A stretch of DNA of 64,000 bases. Source: G965199725 sp965199725. GTDB taxonomy: Bacteria; Pseudomonadota; Gammaproteobacteria; Nitrosococcales; Methylophagaceae. The DNA lies in assembly GCA_965199725.1 (NCBI GenBank), contig OZ241321.1, forward strand, positions 248,001 through 312,000, given 5' to 3'. The position numbers were made by a program, and so were the translations under genes. The notes under the pieces are model-generated. The model did no database searches, was not told the DNA's origin, and saw only the letters and a program-made list of their open reading frames with translations. This document shows, in pieces, positions 59,103 through 64,000 of the stretch. The stretch's first letter is position 1. Every line of letters begins with the position of its first letter.

Positions 59103-59398
59103 TCAGCTATCCCTGTAGTCAGAAGCTTATTATTTTAACACCAACTTTTATTGAAGCTATAATATAAATTTAGGTTCCAGATAACTTAAACAAACATTAC
59201 AACGATATCAACCCATTGGGGTGTCTATGAAAAATATATCATTCGTTACCGAATTTAGGAGAAATAGTTTAAGATATTTTGACATTCTACATTCTATAAT
59301 TGTATAGACATAAAAACATTAAGGTCGCTGTTTAAGGTACCAAATACAGCATGTAGTAGTCTCTCTACCTTTTTGCCTTTGCGTATACAGCCAAAATG
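59103..59398. other. intergenic between icd and tmRNA
   Basis: About 300 AT-rich bases. A 26-codon plus frame starts at 59227 (MKNISFVTEF) with a GGGGTG upstream but resembles nothing known. The icd promoter must lie near 59110-59200 on the minus strand, but I cannot choose one site. No clear terminator for the tmRNA is visible. Confidence 0.4.
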
Positions 59399-59753
59399 TG
59401 GAGACGGCGGGAGTTGAACCCGCGTCCGCAAACCCTCTGCTTTTGGCTCTACATGCTTAGTTTATCTTTACTTTAACTGATAGCTACCCGATAAACAGGG
59501 AAAACAATCAGCGATCTTGTAATATTTCAGTCTGCCACCACCAAGCCAGCGGGCAGCTTGTCTTATGAGTCGACCCTTAACTAAACGCATAAGCACGGCT
59601 TCAGTCAAGAGCTAGCAGTCTTTAAGCTGCTAGAGCGTAGTTGTTATCGTTTGCAACTATTCTTTTGTCAGTTAAAAGTTTTACGAGAAAAACTGACCTA
59701 CTCGGCATGCACCTTAAGTTTTGTAATCCACGTCGAAGCCAGATTTCGTCCCC
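59399..59753 (-). ncRNA. ssrA: transfer-messenger RNA (tmRNA)
   Basis: The 5' end GGGGACGAAATCTGGCTTCG (from 59753) pairs with the 3' CGTCTCC (59406-59400), one G-T included, and the T arm reads GCGGGTTCAACTCCCGC. The tag frame occupies 59654-59622 and encodes ANDNNYALAA and TAA, so with the tRNA-borne Ala the tag is AANDNNYALAA. Discriminator A is at 59399; the following bases are CAT, so CCA is not encoded. It works with SmpB, whose gene is upstream on the same strand, to free stalled ribosomes. Confidence 0.97.
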
Positions 59754-59850
59754 AAGGTAAAAGCTGTTTAAGTGCATATTTTCACAGCATGATTGCCATT
59801 ATAAAGACAAACTGAAAGTAACACAAGCGAACCTTAAGCCAGTAAATAAC

Positions 59851-60333
59851 TTATTGGCGTTTAAGCAAACGTGCTTTTTGTAGCGCCCAGTCACTTTCTT
59901 TTTTTGCTGCGCGCTTATCAGGCGTGCGCTTTCCTTTGGCCAAGGCAATTTCAAGTTTCACCCTACCTTTTTTCCAATACATCGTTACCAGTACAATAGT
60001 ATAACCTTTTCTATCAACAGCGCCGATGAGTTTATTGATCTCAGCGCGGTGTAATAATAGTTTTCTGCCACGAACACTATCAGGATGAATATGGGTTGAT
60101 GCTGATAATAACGGTGAAATATGTGCTCCATACAGCCATGCTTCACCTTTGTTTATTACGATATAACTTTCATTAATCTGCACACGACCACAGCGGATGC
60201 TTTTTACCTCCCACCCTTGCAGAACAATACCTGCTTCAAGCCTGCCTTCAAGAAAATAATGATAACCTGCCCGCCGATTCTTTGAGATTGTATTATTACC
60301 TGCCAGAGATTTTTTGTGCTTTTTTGCCACCAT
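59851..60333 (-). CDS. smpB: SsrA-binding protein SmpB
   Basis: A 160-residue protein with the OB-fold features [38 protein letters not shown] and [10 protein letters not shown], and a basic C-terminal tail [17 protein letters not shown] that enters the mRNA channel. Its partner tmRNA begins about 100 bases downstream. It is divergent from the NSS transporter, with 65 bases between the starts. Confidence 0.97.
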   Translation of the reverse strand: MVAKKHKKSLAGNNTISKNRRAGYHYFLEGRLEAGIVLQGWEVKSIRCGRVQINESYIVINKGEAWLYGAHISPLLSASTHIHPDSVRGRKLLLHRAEINKLIGAVDRKGYTIVLVTMYWKKGRVKLEIALAKGKRTPDKRAAKKESDWALQKARLLKRQ

Positions 60334-60398
60334 TTATCTATTATACAAATTAATATCAGTATAATAAGAATTTAGTCTTTATAATTTATGAGCACATA

Positions 60399-61760
60399 AT
60401 GAACAGACCTGACAAATCTATTCACGGACAGTGGTCATCCCGCTGGGCATTTATTCTTGCTGCTACTGGTTCTGCTGTCGGGTTGGGTAATATCTGGAAG
60501 TTTCCGTATATTACTGGCGAAAATGGCGGTGGCGCGTTTGTGCTTGTTTATTTAATTTGTATTGCCAGCATTGGCATACCACTCATGGTGTCTGAAATCA
60601 TGCTTGGTCGCCGTGGTCGGCAAAATCTAGTGAGCAGCTTACTATCACTAGCAGAAGAAGAAGGTGGATATCCAGCCTGGCGCTACCTTGGGTGGAGCGG
60701 CATTATCGCCGGCTTTTTAATTTTATCTTATTACAGCGTCTTCGCTGGCGAAGTGATGGCGTATGTCGTTCGCAGTTTTAGTGGCGTATTTGAAGGTGTG
60801 ACTGCTGATGGTGCACAGAGCATTTATACTGCGCTGATAAATGATCCGGAACGATTATTATTCTGGCATACGCTATTTGTTCTGCTGACGATGACAGTGG
60901 TTGCTCGTGGCGTAAGAGATGGTCTTGAAAGATACGTTAAATTTCTTATGCCAGCTCTTTTTGCCATTTTATTGCTGTTAGTAGGGTTTGCTGTTAATAC
61001 TGGTGCTTACTTCAACGAAGCCATTGACTTCCTGTTTCGTCCTGATTTTTCAAAATTAACTGGCGACAGTATTCTAATTGCAATGGGGCATGCCTTTTTC
61101 ACCCTAAGTTTAGGCATGGGTGCCATCATGATATATGGCTCATATTTGCCTAAAAATGTATCAATCATGAAAGTATCCGCTGCTATCGCTGGTGCAGATA
61201 CACTGGTTGCCCTGCTTGCTGGTATCGCCATCTTTCCTTTGATATTTGCCAATAGCTTGGAGGTTGGAGCGGGGCCAGGTCTTATTTTTGAAACATTGCC
61301 CATGGCCTTTGGTCACATGACTGGTGGCAGATTATTCGGCGGATTATTCTTTTTATTATTGTTCTTTGCTGCATGGAGTTCTGCCATTTCACTTATTGAG
61401 CCCGCTGTCGTATTGCTGATTGAAAAGCGTAATATAAAGCGTCATCATGCCTGTATTTATGCCGGTCTTACTGTATGGCTAGTAGGTTTGTTGACCGTAT
61501 TCTCATTTAATATCACTTCACACTGGTTGCTCTTTGAAAAAACAATGTTTGAGTTATTAGATTATTTAACTGCCAATATCATGCTGACTTTGGGTGGATT
61601 ATTCATTGCCGTTTTTTCTGGCTGGATTATGGAAAAATCAAGCACCCAGGAAGAACTTGCCACTAATACATTCTGGATTTATAACCTATGGCTTGTGTTA
61701 ATTCGTTATGTAATACCCGTTGCGATTGTTGCCATCTTTATAAAAAGCATTGGTTTTTAA
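60399..61760 (+). CDS. sodium-dependent neurotransmitter-symporter-family (NSS) transporter
   Basis: A 453-residue membrane protein with about eleven or twelve segments. The opening HGQWSSRWAFILAATGSAVGLGNIWKFPYITGENGGGAFVL is the NSS signature (sodium and substrate site in segment 1); segment 6 includes FFTLSLGMGAIMIYGSYLP. By analogy with LeuT and TnaT it should import an amino acid with Na+, but the substrate cannot be read. It is followed at 12 bases by ratA and may be cotranscribed. Confidence 0.92.
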   Translation: MNRPDKSIHGQWSSRWAFILAATGSAVGLGNIWKFPYITGENGGGAFVLVYLICIASIGIPLMVSEIMLGRRGRQNLVSSLLSLAEEEGGYPAWRYLGWSGIIAGFLILSYYSVFAGEVMAYVVRSFSGVFEGVTADGAQSIYTALINDPERLLFWHTLFVLLTMTVVARGVRDGLERYVKFLMPALFAILLLLVGFAVNTGAYFNEAIDFLFRPDFSKLTGDSILIAMGHAFFTLSLGMGAIMIYGSYLPKNVSIMKVSAAIAGADTLVALLAGIAIFPLIFANSLEVGAGPGLIFETLPMAFGHMTGGRLFGGLFFLLLFFAAWSSAISLIEPAVVLLIEKRNIKRHHACIYAGLTVWLVGLLTVFSFNITSHWLLFEKTMFELLDYLTANIMLTLGGLFIAVFSGWIMEKSSTQEELATNTFWIYNLWLVLIRYVIPVAIVAIFIKSIGF

Positions 61761-61772
61761 ACCAATTTCATT

Positions 61773-62222
61773 ATGACCATCATTACTCGCAGTGCACGCG
61801 TGCCATACGCACAAAAGCAAATGTTTGATCTAGTTAACGATATTGAAGCTTATCCTAATTTTTTACCATGGTGTCTCAGTAGCAGAATAATCAGTAAGGA
61901 AGATGATGTTATTTATGCCTCTTTAGCGCTCACTAAGGGTGGTATTCAGCACACATTCTCTACACAGAACCGACTGATTCTTAACCAGTCAATCACGATT
62001 GAGCTAATTGATGGCCCTTTTAAGCGCCTTGAAGGTTATTGGCAATTTAATATGATTGACAATAATCAAGGTTGCCATGTAAAGCTTGATATGGATTTTG
62101 AGCTTGCAAATCGGCTTATTGATATTATGTTAGGGCCTGTATTTACCCAAATTTCGGGGTCATTGGTTGATGCTTTTTGTAAGCGTGCGCAGCAGGTATA
62201 TGGAAGCAGTCAAACAAATTAA
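61773..62222 (+). CDS. ratA: RatA-type START-domain protein
   Basis: The protein has 149 residues: FDLVNDIEAYPNFLPWC, near LTKGGIQHTFSTQN, IELIDGPFKRLEGYWQF and VKLDMDFELANRLIDIMLG match the RatA/YfjG (coenzyme Q-binding, Coq10-like) family. In E. coli RatA has been described as an inhibitor of ribosome subunit joining, while homologues act in ubiquinone function; which applies here is not decided. It overlaps rnfH by 23 bases; the pair next to smpB is the usual order. Confidence 0.93.
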   Translation: MTIITRSARVPYAQKQMFDLVNDIEAYPNFLPWCLSSRIISKEDDVIYASLALTKGGIQHTFSTQNRLILNQSITIELIDGPFKRLEGYWQFNMIDNNQGCHVKLDMDFELANRLIDIMLGPVFTQISGSLVDAFCKRAQQVYGSSQTN

Positions 62223-62523
62223 CATTGAAGTTGCATATGCTTTACCTGATGAACAGGTTATCCTGACATTAGAGGTGCCTGATGATTGCCTTGTTGAGGA
62301 CGCGATTAAGCGCTCAGGTATTTTAGAAAAATATCCGCAAATCAATCTCGCCAATGATAAAGTGGGTATTTTTGGTAAAATATGCAAGCTAGGCGCATCA
62401 CTACGCAATAAAGACCGTATTGAAATCTACCGTAAACTCATTGCCGATCCTAAAGAATCTCGCCGACAAAAGGCGGAGATGGAGCGCCAGAAGGCAGCAA
62501 ATAAAAAAACAACAAACAGCTAA
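62200..62523 (+). CDS. rnfH: RnfH-family ubiquitin-like protein
   Basis: The protein has 107 residues from the ATG at 62200, seven bases after AGCAGG; this gives MEAVKQINIEVAYALPDEQV, the family opening. Further marks are VEDAIKRSGILEKYPQI, KVGIFGKICKL and DRIEIYRKLIADPKESRRQK. It has a beta-grasp (ubiquitin-like) fold. The function is unknown despite the name; the rnf complex is not in the window. Confidence 0.92.
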   Translation: MEAVKQINIEVAYALPDEQVILTLEVPDDCLVEDAIKRSGILEKYPQINLANDKVGIFGKICKLGASLRNKDRIEIYRKLIADPKESRRQKAEMERQKAANKKTTNS

Positions 62524-62546
62524 AAAGTTGACTAAATTGACGATAG

Positions 62547-63530
62547 TTAACTTTTGTCTAATCGTACTCGCGGATCAACCAGAGTATAAGACAAGTCTGT
62601 CAACAATAAGCCGAGGATATACAGCGCTGATCCTAAAAATACCATGGCACGGACAATGGCAAAATCCTGTGCCTGAATAGCATCAATAGTATAACTGCCT
62701 AATCCTGGTATGCCAAAGAATGATTCCAGTATTAAGCTACCCATAAATAACGTTGGCAACACGACAACAGAGCCAGTTAATATAGGGATCATGGCGTTTT
62801 TCAGTACATGCTTAAACAACACCTGTGCCTCAGATAACCCTTTAGCACGCGCTGTGCGCACATAATCTTTTGATGCCTCTTCAATAAATAACGCCCTATA
62901 CCATCGCGAACCAGCACCAATGCCAGACACAATGCCGACCAATACGGGTAGGAGCAGAAATTTAATCGCTAACAGCCCTTCCGAATAACCTGATATGGGT
63001 ACCAGTTTCATCAGTTTGCCAAGTAAAAATTGACCACTAATTATATAAAATAATCCTGATATTGACATCAGCACAACACAGATAACCACACCAGTCAAAT
63101 CAACATACGTTGCTCGAAAAAAAACCATAAAAATTGCAAAGGTGATATTGACCAATAGCCCAACAACAAAAATAGGCACAGCAATTGCCAGACTTGGCCA
63201 CACCCTAGTGGTAATATCCTGACTGATATCTCGCCCATCATCAGCCTGACCAAACTGAAAAGTAAACAGAGAAAATGATGCATCAGCAAATATTGTGTTT
63301 GTTAGTTTGTCAAAACCATCGGCTTCATTATTCCACAATAACGCCTTATCATAACCGCGCTCTTCTTTCCAAGCATCAATTGCGTTCTGGGTAACATACT
63401 TGCTACCAAGCTGCATGCGCGCCATATCATCAGGAGTGTTGACCAAAAAAAATAGTGCAAAAGTAAGTACATTAACCCCGATCAAAATAGGAAACGCATA
63501 TAAGATTCTTCTGATAATATAAGCAAACAT
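62547..63530 (-). CDS. yejB: ABC transporter permease, OppB/YejB type
   Basis: A 327-residue permease with six membrane segments. It opens with the OppB-type MFAYIIRRILYAFPILIGVN and contains a periplasmic part of about 90 residues, then the EAA loop TARAKGLSEAQVLFKHVLKN and GSLILESFFGIPGLGSYTIDA. It lacks an accompanying OppC or ATPase gene here, whereas the cluster at 11.3-14.3 kb has those but no OppB. The two loci probably encode one importer (inference). It is convergent with rnfH. Confidence 0.9.
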   Translation of the reverse strand: MFAYIIRRILYAFPILIGVNVLTFALFFLVNTPDDMARMQLGSKYVTQNAIDAWKEERGYDKALLWNNEADGFDKLTNTIFADASFSLFTFQFGQADDGRDISQDITTRVWPSLAIAVPIFVVGLLVNITFAIFMVFFRATYVDLTGVVICVVLMSISGLFYIISGQFLLGKLMKLVPISGYSEGLLAIKFLLLPVLVGIVSGIGAGSRWYRALFIEEASKDYVRTARAKGLSEAQVLFKHVLKNAMIPILTGSVVVLPTLFMGSLILESFFGIPGLGSYTIDAIQAQDFAIVRAMVFLGSALYILGLLLTDLSYTLVDPRVRLDKS

Positions 63531-63641
63531 ACACCAGTAATCATAAACTATGAATTATTAGTATAAAGCTGTTTATTACCTGTTGGGTGACTTTTACTGT
63601 AATATAAAATAATAACAATAACTATATGCGAGGTTCGGAAG

Positions 63642-64000
63642 ATGGCAAAAACAGCAATGGATTTAGTTTTAGAAGCAAAAGCAGTCGTTACTGAGATTGA
63701 TATTGATAAGGCAGATGCCATGTTAGCGAAAGACATTATTGCGCTTGATGTTCGTGATGAGTTGGAATATGCAGCTGGTCATCTTCCTGACGCGCGCCAC
63801 ATCACACGCGGCATGCTGGAATTTAAAATTGCTGATCATGCTGACTTTCAGAATAAAAGTAAATCTATTATCGTTTACTGTAAGACAGGTATGCGCTCTC
63901 TACTAGCAGCAGCAACATTACAAGAGATGGGTTTTACTGATGTACGGTCAATGATTGGCGGTTTTGATAACTGGCAGGCAGCGGGTAAGCGGGTTAGTCA
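63642..64000 (+). CDS. rhodanese-domain protein, cut by the window edge
   Basis: The frame begins at the ATG at 63642 with GAGG about eight bases upstream and is still open at the end of the window (119 codons). MAKTAMDLVLEAKAVVTEID is followed by LDVRDELEYAAGHLPDARHI and the active-site loop VYCKTGMRSLLAAATL, with Cys as the sulfur acceptor in a six-residue CKTGMR loop, then GGFDNWQAAGK. It is a single-domain rhodanese (sulfurtransferase) without signal peptide, so cytosolic. The C-terminus is not seen; only a few residues may be missing. Confidence 0.92.
   Translation, partial: MAKTAMDLVLEAKAVVTEIDIDKADAMLAKDIIALDVRDELEYAAGHLPDARHITRGMLEFKIADHADFQNKSKSIIVYCKTGMRSLLAAATLQEMGFTDVRSMIGGFDNWQAAGKRVS

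Overview
The window is chromosomal DNA from a moderately AT-rich gammaproteobacterium. Evidence for this is the block thrS-infC-rpmI-rplT-pheS-pheT-ihfA-merR, the ssrA/smpB/ratA/rnfH neighbourhood, the PilS/PilR pair with its PP0621-like small protein, YaaA, AmpD/NadC, and close sequence resemblance of most products to enterobacterial or pseudomonad proteins. I cannot name the species. Several genes are broken by frameshifts, stops or truncation (a two-gene restriction-like locus, a HAD-IB phosphatase, a phage-type S24 repressor, several small fragments). This suggests a lineage losing accessory genes, or in part assembly errors.

Layout. Positions 154-1323 hold yaaA and a DUF4389 membrane protein, followed by tRNA-Ser(GGA). 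From 8153 down to 1834 runs a tightly packed seven-gene operon: FAD oxidoreductase, DUF1365, cyclopropane-fatty-acid-synthase-like methyltransferase, chalcone-isomerase-like protein, MFS carrier, DUF3833 lipoprotein and SDR. It looks like a lipid-modification module. Then come polA, a DUF1244 protein, an Opp/Yej-type peptide ABC transporter (ATPase and one permease), ispH, pheA and gyrA. Between 19163 and 25988, on the plus strand, lies a two-gene locus: a PLD-nuclease/SNF2-helicase protein and a large Eco57I-like adenine methyltransferase. Both are interrupted. A DinG/YoaA-type helicase follows, then the large minus-strand translation block (merR-ihfA-pheT-pheS // rplT-rpmI-infC-thrS) and tRNA-Val(GAC).

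From 35.7 to 36.6 kb there is a small membrane-protein gene and a decayed HAD-IB hydrolase. Next are uvrB, an aspartate-type aminotransferase, tRNA-Asn(GTT), pilR-pilS, a PP0621-like protein and suhB. Positions 44.3-47.1 kb are a scrap zone: a broken membrane protein, an intact hypoxanthine/uracil glycosylase-like gene, an S24 repressor remnant, a helicase-like fragment, an unknown broken gene, short tandem repeats and an iteron-like array. From 54530 down to 47132 runs sufB-C-D-S-U-T followed directly by NAD-malic enzyme. The rest is a Mip-like FKBP, a nitroreductase with a clear terminator, ampD/nadC, an isocitrate dehydrogenase with unusual coenzyme-site residues, tmRNA and smpB, an NSS transporter, ratA-rnfH, the OppB-type permease missing from the 11-14 kb cluster, and the start of a rhodanese gene cut by the window edge.

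The most interesting units are the seven-gene lipid operon, the decayed PLD/SNF2 plus methyltransferase locus, and the repeat-rich remnant region at 45.3-47.0 kb. I see no CRISPR array, rRNA operon or complete insertion sequence.
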